DNA of 41,825 bases from Acidobacteriota bacterium (lineage in GTDB: Bacteria; Acidobacteriota; Terriglobia; Bryobacterales; Bryobacteraceae). A program made the position numbers and the translations under genes. This document shows, one piece after another, positions 15,114-22,859 of this stretch (positions within the stretch are counted from its first letter, which is position 1; the number at the start of each line of letters is the position of its first letter). The stretch is taken from positions 1 to 41,825 of the forward strand of contig JACOSH010000392.1 in the NCBI GenBank assembly GCA_016178945.1, read 5' to 3'. A model generated the notes under the pieces. The model saw only the letters and a program-made list of their open reading frames with translations. It was not told the DNA's origin and searched no databases.

Positions 15114-15535
15114 GACTCAGCCTTCTCCTTGCCGCTCGCGCGACCGATGCGCGCGATCGTGGTGGTTTCCAGAAACCGCATGTGCGCCTCGCGCAACGCC
15201 CTGTAACTCTCGTGCGCCGCGCAGGGAGTATCTTCCGAGCACCTCTCGTGCTCTCCCAACAGGCAGCGCGGACGGCTCTGGGTTCCATCGAACAGCTCGA
15301 CCACGTCCAGCAACCGGATCTCCTCCGGGCGCTTCGACAGACCGTAACCTCCGCCCGTCCCGCGGTGGGCGGTGACGATCCCGGCATGACGCAGCGCCAG
15401 AAGGATCTTCGCCAGGTAATTCTGGGGGATGCGGGCTTCGTCGGCCAGATCCCGCCCCAGGATCGCCGCCCCCTCGGGCACCTGCGACATCCGGATCAGG
15501 GCTCGAAGCGCGTATTCGGACGTGGCGGAGAGCAT
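15110..15535 (-). CDS. Rrf2-family Fe-S regulator, NsrR-like, heading the nar-act operon
   Basis: A 141-residue Rrf2 winged-helix regulator. The recognition region contains I-P-Q-N-Y-L-A-K-I-L and the wing G-T-G-G-G-Y-G-L. Cys91, Cys99 and Cys105 (C-x7-C-x5-C) are the likely iron-sulfur ligands, with the same spacing as nitric-oxide-sensing NsrR of Bacillus. It probably senses NO or redox state and controls its own operon. I chose M-L-S-A-T at 15535; the upstream TTG/ATG-type extension to 15565 would run through the predicted -10 element. The stop is embedded in the narC start. Confidence 0.88.
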   Translation of the reverse strand: MLSATSEYALRALIRMSQVPEGAAILGRDLADEARIPQNYLAKILLALRHAGIVTAHRGTGGGYGLSKRPEEIRLLDVVELFDGTQSRPRCLLGEHERCSEDTPCAAHESYRALREAHMRFLETTTIARIGRASGKEKAES

Positions 15536-15549
15536 TTGTTGACTTCTGG

Positions 15550-15584
15550 ATCTACATATACACAATCACCGCCCGCTCTGTCAA
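15550..15584 (-). promoter_or_regulatory. Promoter and candidate Rrf2 operator of the nar-act operon
   Basis: On the minus strand a perfect -35 TTGACA (15584-15579) is followed, after 18 bases, by TATATG (15560-15555), or after 16 by TGTATA. The -10 lies inside the element TTGTGTATATGTAGAT (15565-15550). A near match, with two extra central bases, occurs at the promoter of the other Rrf2 gene at 16465-16482. The predicted leader is only about a dozen bases, with no clear Shine-Dalgarno. Promoter call is from sequence; operator role is inference. Confidence 0.6.
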
Positions 15585-15673
15585 GAAAAAATTTTCCGCG
15601 CTCGATCGATGGCTCCAAGTAGTAGTAAAGGAGGGAGTTATACGCGGCGGACCGGCGTCACGGGAGAGGCGCC

Positions 15674-15687
15674 GTGACCGAGGTCAC
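15674..15687. promoter_or_regulatory. Perfect palindrome with CRP/FNR-type half-site spacing
   Basis: GTGACCGAGGTCAC is a perfect 14-bp inverted repeat. It has TGA-N6-TCA, the spacing of CRP/FNR-superfamily operators. Its centre lies 41.5 bp before the A of the downstream ATG. Overlapping it, GTCACGG (15657-15663) and CCGTGAC (15672-15678) form a second inverted repeat. An FNR/DNR-like nitrate or NO regulator is the natural candidate, but no such gene is in the window. Confidence 0.4.
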
Positions 15688-15721
15688 TGCCTCGCGGGCT
15701 GGTCCAGGCTACGGTGGAGGC

Positions 15722-16444
15722 ATGACCATCACCGAACAACAAACCGTCGCCGAAGTGGCTGCCCAATCCCTGGGCGCTGTCCGCACTTTTGAGAAACATG
15801 GCATTGACTACTGCTGCGGGGGCAAGCGCCCGCTGGAAGAGGTGTGCCGCGAAAAGGGCCTCGCTACCGGACAACTGCTGGCGGAGCTCGCCTCGGCCAC
15901 CAGCGTCGCCGGCGAGCAGGACAAGGACTGGCAGAGCGCCTCGATGCGCAGCCTGATCGGCCACATCGTCCAGACCCACCACGCGTATCTGAAGCGTGAG
16001 CTGCCCGCGTTGACCGAGCGCTTTCGGAAGGTCGTGTTCGCGCATGGGGAGCGCGATGGGGCCGTGTTACTGCCCATGGAAGGGATTTTTGCGGACATGC
16101 GGGAAGAGTTAGAAGCCCACATGTACAAGGAGGAGTTCATCCTGTTCCCCATGATCGGCCGCTACGAGGCCGCGGCCGAAGCGGGAGCGCCGCTGCCCAT
16201 GGCGCCTTTTGGCTCGATCGCCAATCCTATCCGCATGATGGAGCGCGAGCACGACAGCGCGGGCGGCGGGCTTGCGCGGATACGCGAGCTGAGCGGCGGA
16301 TTCGAGCTTCCGGCTCACGCTTGCGGCGCCTATCGGGCGCTTTACCAGGGGCTCCAGGAGCTGGAAGCGGATCTCCACGTCCACATCCATCTGGAGAACA
16401 ACATCCTGTTTCCGCGGGTGATCCGGTTGGAGGCAGGGCGTTAA
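15722..16444 (+). CDS. ric: Iron-sulfur cluster repair di-iron protein (RIC/YtfE/ScdA family)
   Basis: A 240-residue protein. The N-terminal domain carries the G-I-D-Y-C-C-G-G motif (Cys31, Cys32). A hemerythrin-like four-helix domain supplies His/Glu ligands, among them T-H-H-A-Y near 86, M-Y-K-E-E near 136, R-E-H-D at 177 and H-I-H-L-E-N-N near 221. The family repairs Fe-S clusters damaged by NO and reactive oxygen in the cytoplasm. It is divergent from the nar operon, which fits protection against NO made from nitrite. ATG at 15722 has GGTGGAGG just upstream; an in-frame GTG at 15674 with GGGAGAGG is possible but the family usually begins close to M-T-I-T. Confidence 0.92.
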   Translation: MTITEQQTVAEVAAQSLGAVRTFEKHGIDYCCGGKRPLEEVCREKGLATGQLLAELASATSVAGEQDKDWQSASMRSLIGHIVQTHHAYLKRELPALTERFRKVVFAHGERDGAVLLPMEGIFADMREELEAHMYKEEFILFPMIGRYEAAAEAGAPLPMAPFGSIANPIRMMEREHDSAGGGLARIRELSGGFELPAHACGAYRALYQGLQELEADLHVHIHLENNILFPRVIRLEAGR

Positions 16445-16455
16445 GCAGCCCGGAC

Positions 16456-16483
16456 TTGCCCCGGTTGTGCATTTCGGTAGATA
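16456..16483 (+). promoter_or_regulatory. Promoter of the rrf2-iolEDC operon
   Basis: TTGCCC (16456-16461) and TAGATA (16478-16483) are separated by 16 bases. The expected transcription start is about ten bases before the ATG at 16502, so the leader is very short and lacks a Shine-Dalgarno. This mirrors the layout at the nar-act promoter. Confidence 0.5.
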
Positions 16484-16502
16484 CTCATCTACAAGTGCAC
16501 AA
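16465..16502. promoter_or_regulatory. Nested inverted repeats, candidate Rrf2 operator
   Basis: An inner perfect repeat GTAGAT-ACTC-ATCTAC (16477-16492) sits inside an outer repeat TTGTGCA (16465-16471) / TGCACAA (16496-16502), whose last base is the A of the start codon. The left part TTGTGCATTTCGGTAGAT resembles the element at 15565-15550. A regulator bound here would cover the -10 and the start codon, suggesting autoregulation. Confidence 0.55.
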
Positions 16503-16927
16503 TGCTCTCCACCACCTCGCAACACGCGCTGCGGGCGCTGACGCACATGGCGTCCCTGCCCGAAGGGACTGCCATCCTGGGCCGGCAGTTGTCTGAGCGG
16601 GCCGGCATTCCGGCGAACTATCTCTCCAAAATTCTGTTGACGTTGGGCAACGCCGGTATCCTCGACGCCACACGCGGAACCGGCGGCGGGTACCGGTTAC
16701 GGAAGAAGCCGGAGCAAATCCGGCTCATCGAGGTGGTCGATCTGTTCGATCGGGCGCGGGCCCGGCCGGAGTGCTTTCTGGGCGGCGGCAGGATCTGCTC
16801 GGACACCAGCCCCTGCACCGCGCACGGGGAGTTCCGCGATGTGCGCGCCACCTACCTCCGATTCCTGGAATCCACCTCGATTGCCGATATCTCTCTCATG
16901 GAGCGCCCCAGAGGACGCAAGCGATGA
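16502..16927 (+). CDS. Rrf2-family Fe-S regulator coupled to inositol catabolism genes
   Basis: A 141-residue paralogue of the regulator at 15110-15535, the same length and alignable throughout, including I-P-A-N-Y-L-S-K-I-L and G-T-G-G-G-Y-R-L. Cys91, Cys99 and Cys105 keep the NsrR-like spacing. It should bind an Fe-S cluster and sense NO, oxygen or iron status. The stop overlaps the iolE start (ATGA), so it is co-translated with iolE. It lies 57 bases after the Fe-S repair gene. Whether it acts on the iol genes, the nar genes or both is not shown by sequence. Confidence 0.88.
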   Translation: MLSTTSQHALRALTHMASLPEGTAILGRQLSERAGIPANYLSKILLTLGNAGILDATRGTGGGYRLRKKPEQIRLIEVVDLFDRARARPECFLGGGRICSDTSPCTAHGEFRDVRATYLRFLESTSIADISLMERPRGRKR

Positions 16928-17802
16928 AGATTCGCGTTGCCAATGCCCCTGTAAGCTGGGGAATCATGGAGATCGAGGGCTGGAGCCCTCCTCTGCCGGC
17001 GGCAAGCTTCCTCGACCAGTTGCAGAGCGCTGGCTATACCGGCACGGAACTGGGTCCGTACGGCTACCTCCCCACCGATCCACTGGCCCTCGGCCGGGAA
17101 TTGGAGCGCCGCGGTCTGACCCTGACTTCCGCCTTCGTCCCGCTGCGGCTGAAGGAGCCCAATCTCGACCTGACGCCTGCCGAGACGGTAGCCCGGCTGC
17201 TGGGCGCGCTGGGAGCGCGATACCTGGTGCTGGCCGATGCGCTGTGGCCCGAGCGGGAAGCCATCGCCGGCCGCGTGCAGCAGTCCAACGTCCGGCTCAG
17301 CGAGGCGGAGTGGAACACGGCCAGCCGCAACCTCGCCGCGGCATCGCAGCTCGCGTCCGGATTCGGACTCAGGAGCGTCTTCCACCATCACGCCGGCACC
17401 TACATTGAGACGCCCGCTGAGATTGCCCGACTGCTGCAGGCGGCCCCGGTAGGGCTGTGCCTGGACACCGGCCACTACGTCTACGGCGGCGGCGACCCGG
17501 TCGAGGCGCTGGAGACTTTCGGCGCGCGGGTCGAGTATCTGCATTTCAAGGACGTCGATCCAGGCCGCCTGGAAGCTGCCCGAAAGGCCGGGCTGGGCTT
17601 TCTCGATGGAGTGCGCGCCGGCGTGTTCTGCCCCCTGGGCCAGGGATGCGTCCGGCTTGCCGATCTCCTGGATCGCCTTGACAAGATGAACTACGACGGC
17701 TGGGCCGTGGTGGAGCAAGACGCCGATCCGGCGGGCCGGTCCGACCCGTTTCAGGACGCCCTCGCCAGCCGTGAATTCCTGCGCTCCACGCTCGGGCTAT
17801 GA
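16924..17802 (+). CDS. iolE: Inosose dehydratase-like sugar phosphate isomerase/epimerase
   Basis: A 292-residue TIM-barrel protein of the xylose-isomerase-like family. The N-terminus N-A-P-V-S-W-G-I-M-E and G-T-E-L-G-P-Y-G-Y-L-P are typical of IolE (2-keto-myo-inositol dehydratase). Metal-binding and catalytic regions include F-H-H-H-A-G-T-Y near 154-160, C-L-D-T-G-H-Y near 180 and V-V-E-Q-D near 263. Neighbouring iolD and iolC support the assignment. The ATG at 16924 overlaps the regulator stop; a longer frame from 16771 is spurious. Confidence 0.88.
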   Translation: MKIRVANAPVSWGIMEIEGWSPPLPAASFLDQLQSAGYTGTELGPYGYLPTDPLALGRELERRGLTLTSAFVPLRLKEPNLDLTPAETVARLLGALGARYLVLADALWPEREAIAGRVQQSNVRLSEAEWNTASRNLAAASQLASGFGLRSVFHHHAGTYIETPAEIARLLQAAPVGLCLDTGHYVYGGGDPVEALETFGARVEYLHFKDVDPGRLEAARKAGLGFLDGVRAGVFCPLGQGCVRLADLLDRLDKMNYDGWAVVEQDADPAGRSDPFQDALASREFLRSTLGL

Positions 17803-17823
17803 TTGACCAAGGAGACCGCCCCT

Positions 17824-19677
17824 ATGACGCGACGACTCACGATGGCGCAGGCCGTCATTGAATTCCTCAAGCGGCAGAGCGTGGAACGGGATGGAAACCG
17901 GCGCCGGTTCTTCGCCGGCTGTTTCGGGATCTTCGGCCACGGCAATGTCGCAGGGATCGGGCAGGCGCTCCAGCAAAACCTCGACTTCCCCTTTTACCTC
18001 TGCCGCAACGAGCAGGCCATGGTCCACACGGCCGCCGCCTTCGCCAAGATGAGCAACCGGCTGCGGACATTGGTCTGCACTTCCTCGATCGGGCCCGGCG
18101 CCACCAACATGATCACCGGCGCGGCCGCCGCCACCATCAATCGCGTGCCGGTGCTGCTGCTGCCGGGAGATATCTTCGCGCGGCGCAACGTCGCCCCGGT
18201 CTTGCAACAACTGGAATCGCCCTGCTCACAGGACATCTCGGTCAACGACTGCTTCCGGCCGGTCTCCCGCTACTGGGACCGCATCCAGCGTCCCGAGCAG
18301 ATCCTGACCGCGCTCCCCGAGGCGATGCGCGTGCTGACCTCGCCGTCCGACACCGGCGCGGTGGTGCTGGCCCTGCCCCAGGACGTGCAGGCCGAGGCCT
18401 TCGATTACTCCGCGGCTTTGTTCGAAGAGCGGGTTTGGACCATCCAGCGCCCGCGGGGCGATGCCGGGATCTTCCGCCGCGCCGTGGAATGGATCCGCCA
18501 GTCGCGCCGGCCGATGATCGTCGCCGGGGGAGGGGTCCTCTATTCCGAGGCCACCGAGGCGCTCTCCCGCTTCGCCGCCCAGACCGGGATTCCGGTCGCC
18601 GAGACGCAGGCCGGCAAGGGATCCTTGTGCTACAACCACGGTCAGGCCTTGGGCGCGATGGGCGTCACCGGCACTCCCGGCGCCAATATCCTGGCGCGGG
18701 AAGCGGACCTGGTGATCGGGATCGGCACCCGTTACAGCGACTTCACCACCGCCTCCAAGACTGCGTTCCAGAATCCCGGCGTGCGCTTCATCAACATCAA
18801 CGTCGCCGAGTTCGACGCGGCGAAACACTCCGGTCTGGCGTTGATCGCCGATGCCCGCGTCGCGCTCGACGATCTCGGCCAAGCCCTGGCCGGCTACCAG
18901 GTCTCTGGAGAATACCGCGGGCAAATCGATCGCTTCCGCGCCGAATGGGAGCAGGAGGTCGACCGGATCTACGGCCTCGGCCACGGCCCGCCCATCAGCC
19001 AGGGCGAGGTGATCGGCGCCGTCAACAGCTTCTCCCGCCCCCAGGACGTCATGGTCTGCGCCGCGGGCAGCATGCCCGGCGATCTCCACAAGCTGTGGCG
19101 GACCCGCGATCCCAAGGGCTACCACCTCGAGTACGGCTATTCGACCATGGGCTACGAAATCGCCGGAGGCCTGGGGATCAAGATGGCCGATCCGGCGCGC
19201 GAGGTCTACGTGATGGTCGGCGACGGCTCGTACCTGATGATGGCCCAGGAGATCGTCACCTCGATCCAGGAAGGCTACAAGCTGAACATCGTGGTGGTCG
19301 ACAATCACGGGTTCAGCAGCATCGGGGGCCTGAGCCGCGCCTGCGGTAGCGGCGGATTCGCCACCGAGTATCGTTACCGCGGCGATGGAGTCCTGGGCGG
19401 CGAGACGTTGCCGGTAGACTTCGTGGCCAACGCCGCCAGCCTGGGCGCGTACGCCGTTCGCGCCCGCACCCGCGAGGAGCTCGGAGCGGCTCTGTCGGCG
19501 ACGCGCGGCCAGGATCGCACAAGTGTAGTGGTGGTCGAGACCGACCTCAACCAGCGGGTCCCCGGCTACGAATCCTGGTGGGACGTCCCCATCGCCGAGG
19601 CATCCGAAATGGAGGCCGTGCGGACCGCTCGTCGCGAGTATGAGATCGCCCGGAAGAGGGAGCGATACTTCCTGTGA
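17824..19677 (+). CDS. iolD: 3D-(3,5/4)-trihydroxycyclohexane-1,2-dione acylhydrolase
   Basis: A 617-residue thiamine-diphosphate enzyme that opens the ring of the inositol intermediate made by IolE. The pyrimidine-binding domain has the R-N-E-Q-A-M-V-H-T-A glutamate motif. The pyrophosphate-binding motif is V-G-D-G-S-Y-L near residue 470, with N-H-G-F about 30 residues later. Size and internal sequence fit IolD rather than acetolactate synthase. ATG at 17824 has AAGGAG nine bases upstream; a TTG at 17803 is less likely. It follows iolE by 21 nt. Confidence 0.92.
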   Translation: MTRRLTMAQAVIEFLKRQSVERDGNRRRFFAGCFGIFGHGNVAGIGQALQQNLDFPFYLCRNEQAMVHTAAAFAKMSNRLRTLVCTSSIGPGATNMITGAAAATINRVPVLLLPGDIFARRNVAPVLQQLESPCSQDISVNDCFRPVSRYWDRIQRPEQILTALPEAMRVLTSPSDTGAVVLALPQDVQAEAFDYSAALFEERVWTIQRPRGDAGIFRRAVEWIRQSRRPMIVAGGGVLYSEATEALSRFAAQTGIPVAETQAGKGSLCYNHGQALGAMGVTGTPGANILAREADLVIGIGTRYSDFTTASKTAFQNPGVRFININVAEFDAAKHSGLALIADARVALDDLGQALAGYQVSGEYRGQIDRFRAEWEQEVDRIYGLGHGPPISQGEVIGAVNSFSRPQDVMVCAAGSMPGDLHKLWRTRDPKGYHLEYGYSTMGYEIAGGLGIKMADPAREVYVMVGDGSYLMMAQEIVTSIQEGYKLNIVVVDNHGFSSIGGLSRACGSGGFATEYRYRGDGVLGGETLPVDFVANAASLGAYAVRARTREELGAALSATRGQDRTSVVVVETDLNQRVPGYESWWDVPIAEASEMEAVRTARREYEIARKRERYFL

Positions 19678-20621
19678 TCGACGTCTCGATTCTGGGCCGC
19701 ATCGGCTACGACCTGTATTCGGAAGAACCCCACGTGCCGCTCCCTCGCGTGCGGCGCTTCTCGCGCTACTTGGGCGGATCGAGCGCCAACATGGCGGTGG
19801 GGCTGGCGCGGCTGGGCGCCTCGGTAGGCATAGCCGGCTGCCTGGGCACGGACGCGTTGAGCGACTATCTGCTGGAGTTCCTCCGGTCCGAGAAGGTCGA
19901 CACCTCGCGGGTGCTCCGGGCTCCGGGCTTTCTCCCCTCGCTCTGCCTGACCGAGGTGGCGCCCCCGGACCGCTTCCCGCAGGTCTTCTACCGCCGCGAT
20001 CCCGCCGACACGCAGGTGGACCTGGGCGAGGCGGAGTTGAGCTACCTGGCCTCGGCCCGGATGTTCATCACCAATGGCACCTCGCTGTGCGCCTCGCCGT
20101 CGCGCGAATCGACTTATCTGGCTCTGGAGCGCGCCAAGGCGGGCGGCGCGCGCGTGGTGCTGGATGTCGACTACCGGTCCATGTCCTGGCGCAAGCCGGA
20201 GGAAGCCGGCCTGGCCGTGCGCCTGGCGCTGCCGCTGGTCGACGTCCTGATCGGCAACGACCTGGAGCTGAAGCTCGTTGCCGGCGCGGACACGCTCGAC
20301 CAGGCGATCGCCAAGCTGCGGGGCGCCCGCCTGCCAATGCTGGTTTCAAAACTGGGCGACCAGGGCACGCGGGTGTGGATGGGTGGCGAATCCGTCTTTC
20401 AGGAGCCTTACCGCGTCGAAGTGGTCTCGACCATCGGCGCGGGCGACGGCTTCGCTTCGGGCTTTCTCTACGCGCTGCTGCGCGACATGCCCGTCTCCGA
20501 GTGCCTCCACTACGGGAACGCCGCGGCGGCGATCGTGGTCAGCCGTCTGAGCTGTTCGGAAGCCATGCCGGCGCTGGCCGAGGTCGAAGCCCTCATGGGC
20601 CGGCAGCGGGCGCGGGCCTGA
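19674..20621 (+). CDS. iolC: 5-dehydro-2-deoxygluconokinase (PfkB family)
   Basis: A 315-residue ribokinase-fold sugar kinase. The N-terminal L-G-R-I-G-Y-D-L-Y and Y-L-G-G-S-S-A-N-M-A-V-G-L-A-R-L-G segments match IolC. The PfkB signature with the catalytic base is T-I-G-A-G-D-G-F-A-S-G-F near residue 252. It phosphorylates 2-deoxy-5-keto-gluconate. The GTG start overlaps the iolD stop (GTGA). The isomerase (iolB), dehydrogenase (iolG) and aldolase (iolJ) steps are not in this window. Confidence 0.9.
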   Translation: MIDVSILGRIGYDLYSEEPHVPLPRVRRFSRYLGGSSANMAVGLARLGASVGIAGCLGTDALSDYLLEFLRSEKVDTSRVLRAPGFLPSLCLTEVAPPDRFPQVFYRRDPADTQVDLGEAELSYLASARMFITNGTSLCASPSRESTYLALERAKAGGARVVLDVDYRSMSWRKPEEAGLAVRLALPLVDVLIGNDLELKLVAGADTLDQAIAKLRGARLPMLVSKLGDQGTRVWMGGESVFQEPYRVEVVSTIGAGDGFASGFLYALLRDMPVSECLHYGNAAAAIVVSRLSCSEAMPALAEVEALMGRQRARA

Positions 20622-20640
20622 GCGCCCCAAAAACAAGGCC

Positions 20641-20669
20641 TTGACATTCCCCGCCCGCTACTATATAGT
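20641..20669 (+). promoter_or_regulatory. Strong sigma-70-type promoter of the cytochrome/FG-GAP/methyltransferase operon
   Basis: TTGACA (20641-20646), 17 bases, then TATAGT (20664-20669). The -10 lies within a perfect palindrome ACTATATAGT (20660-20669). The expected start near 20676 leaves a leader of about 54 bases. Confidence 0.7.
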
Positions 20670-20697
20670 TCTTCATGTGGAACTCTACAACTCCACA
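20667..20697. promoter_or_regulatory. Overlapping inverted repeats at the transcription start, operator candidate
   Basis: AGTTC (20667-20671) / GAACT (20680-20684) with an 8-base spacer, and TGTGGA (20676-20681) / TCCACA (20692-20697) with a 10-base spacer, overlap one another just downstream of the -10. Such placement suits a repressor. I cannot assign a regulator family. Confidence 0.4.
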
Positions 20698-20729
20698 ACG
20701 GGAGCCGTCGAACCCCAGCCGGGTGATCC

Positions 20730-22847
20730 ATGGCGGATACACGTCCAAATACTGAGAGCAACGGCAAGCCTACTCAGAACCGCCAGCTCGAAAGGGTTCG
20801 GGGATGGCGAGCGCCGCTGGCGCACCTCACGTCAGGGCTCACTGCCTTCCTGACGATCAGCGGTCTCGCCATCCTTCTGGCTCCCTTCCACACAGCCAAC
20901 CAGGTGGCTGTGCTGGTCCATGCAGCGGTGGGAGTGGCGTTTCTGGTCCCCTGCGGCTGGTACTTGGCCCGTCACTGGCTGGCCTATTGGCGCAGTCCCC
21001 TCAGCCACCACCTGGTGCTCGGATACCTGGGCGGCGCCGCGCTCCTGGTCTGCTCCATCTCCGGCCTGGTCCTCACCTGGCAAGCGGCGTTTGGCTCGCG
21101 CATCAGCTACGGCTGGGATACGGTCCACAACATCACGACCTTTGCGATCCTGGCGTTTACCGTTCCCCACGTGGTGCTGGTGGCGATCCGCGCGGTGGCT
21201 CCCGCGGCGCCCGGCGCCTTCGTCAAGGCTGTGCTGGCGGTAACGCTGGCGGGTCTGGCGATGGTCGCCGCCGGAACCATGGCGGTGCGGCCGGCGAAGC
21301 TCCGCAATGAATTCCCCGCCGATTACAGCTACAAGTATGGCGTCGACCGGCCCTTCGCGCCCAGCCTGGCCAAGACCGCCGACGGCCGGGCCATGGATGC
21401 CCGCCTGCTCTCGGGCTCCCGCTCGTGCGGAACCTCCGGGTGCCACGAAGAGATTGTCCGGGAGTGGGAGCCCAGCGCGCATCGCTACGCGGCCATGGAC
21501 GTCGCGTTCCAGAAGATTCAAATGAACATGGCCAAGCAGAACGGGCCGGAATCCACCCGCTACTGCGGCGGATGTCACGACCCGATCTCGTTGTTCTCGG
21601 GCGCCAAGAACCTGTTTGTGGAGACCGAAAAGCTGACCTCCCTGGAGGGTTATCAGGAAGGCGTCTCCTGCCTGGTCTGTCACTCGGTGCGCAAGGTGGA
21701 TGTCAAGGGCAACGCCAACTACGTGATCGCACACCCGGCGCGTTACCTGTTCGAGATGGAGGACCAGCAGACCGGCGGCCGGACCACCCGGCTTCTCCGC
21801 GACTTTCTGATCCGCTCCTACCCCCGCCAGCACGTCGCCGACCTCAGCAAGCGCCTCTTCAAGACTCCCGAGTACTGCGCGGCCTGTCACAAGCAGTTCA
21901 TCGACCAGGAGATCAACAACGTCGGATGGGTCCAGCTTCAGAACCAGTACGACAACTGGCGCCAGAGCCGCTGGAACCATCCCGGCGATGCGCGCAGGAC
22001 CATCGAATGCCGCGAGTGCCACATGCCCCTGGTGGCCTCCTCGGACCCCGCCGCCGGCGACGCCCAGGACTATAACCGCTCGCCCAAAGACGGAAAACAC
22101 CGCAGCCATCGTTTCGTCGCCGCCAACCAGATGATTCCTCCGCTGCTGAAGCTGCCCGGCTGGGAGAAGCACGTCGAGCTGACGGAGCAGTGGCTGAAGG
22201 GCGGCTATGAGGTGCCGGAGATCGCCCACAAGTGGCGCAGCGGACCGGTGGTGTCGCTGGAGATGATCGCGCCCGAAAAAGCGCGACCCGGCGAGAAGGT
22301 GGACCTGAAACTGATCGTCAGCTCCAATAAAGTCGGCCACGATTTCCCCACTGGTCCCCTGGATATCATCCAGACCTGGCTGGAGGTCGTGGTCCGCGAT
22401 GGCGCGGGTAAAATCGTCTTTTCGAAAGGTACCGTCGACGATCAAGGTTTCATTGAGCCCGGAACCTTCATGTTCAAGGCCGAGCCGGTGGACCAGCAAG
22501 GCAACCTGATCGACCGCCACAATCTCTGGGAGATGGTCGGCGTTCGCTACCGCCGCTCGCTGTTTCCGGGCTTCTCCGACACGGCCGAGTTCAATTTCCT
22601 CTGCCCGCAACTGGCGCCCGTGCGCACGAAGGTTTTTCCCCAACAGGTCTCTTATCCGATTGGGGTTCCCCGGAGCGCCTCCTCGCTTACGGTACAAGCC
22701 CGGCTCCGCTACCGCAAGGTCGACCAGTATCTGGTGAATTTTCTGTTTGGGAAGGAGAGCCGGCTGACCGCGCCCGTCACCGAGATGGCGGTCACGACGC
22801 GGGTGATCCCGGTGGAAGTCGCTGCCCGCGCTCGGGGAGCCGATTAG
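20730..22847 (+). CDS. Membrane cytochrome: b-type helical domain fused to a pentahaem c domain
   Basis: A 705-residue protein. The first 190 residues hold about five membrane helices with several histidines (for example 54, 64, 93/94, 133, 147) that could bind haem b. A periplasmic part follows with five putative haem c sites: an unusual C-x4-C-H (Cys233-His239), then C-G-G-C-H (279), C-L-V-C-H (314), C-A-A-C-H (383) and C-R-E-C-H (427). The C-terminal 250 residues form a beta-rich domain with K-V-G-H-D-F-P-T-G, a motif seen in multihaem cytochromes. A quinol-linked electron transfer role across the membrane is likely; substrate unknown. No Shine-Dalgarno is evident. First gene of a five-gene operon. 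Confidence 0.8.
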   Translation: MADTRPNTESNGKPTQNRQLERVRGWRAPLAHLTSGLTAFLTISGLAILLAPFHTANQVAVLVHAAVGVAFLVPCGWYLARHWLAYWRSPLSHHLVLGYLGGAALLVCSISGLVLTWQAAFGSRISYGWDTVHNITTFAILAFTVPHVVLVAIRAVAPAAPGAFVKAVLAVTLAGLAMVAAGTMAVRPAKLRNEFPADYSYKYGVDRPFAPSLAKTADGRAMDARLLSGSRSCGTSGCHEEIVREWEPSAHRYAAMDVAFQKIQMNMAKQNGPESTRYCGGCHDPISLFSGAKNLFVETEKLTSLEGYQEGVSCLVCHSVRKVDVKGNANYVIAHPARYLFEMEDQQTGGRTTRLLRDFLIRSYPRQHVADLSKRLFKTPEYCAACHKQFIDQEINNVGWVQLQNQYDNWRQSRWNHPGDARRTIECRECHMPLVASSDPAAGDAQDYNRSPKDGKHRSHRFVAANQMIPPLLKLPGWEKHVELTEQWLKGGYEVPEIAHKWRSGPVVSLEMIAPEKARPGEKVDLKLIVSSNKVGHDFPTGPLDIIQTWLEVVVRDGAGKIVFSKGTVDDQGFIEPGTFMFKAEPVDQQGNLIDRHNLWEMVGVRYRRSLFPGFSDTAEFNFLCPQLAPVRTKVFPQQVSYPIGVPRSASSLTVQARLRYRKVDQYLVNFLFGKESRLTAPVTEMAVTTRVIPVEVAARARGAD

Positions 22848-22859
22848 CAAGCAGGTCCG

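Noticed and set aside
17803-17823. TTG start for iolD seven codons upstream
   Set aside because: The AAGGAG Shine-Dalgarno lies inside this extension and is well spaced for the ATG at 17824.
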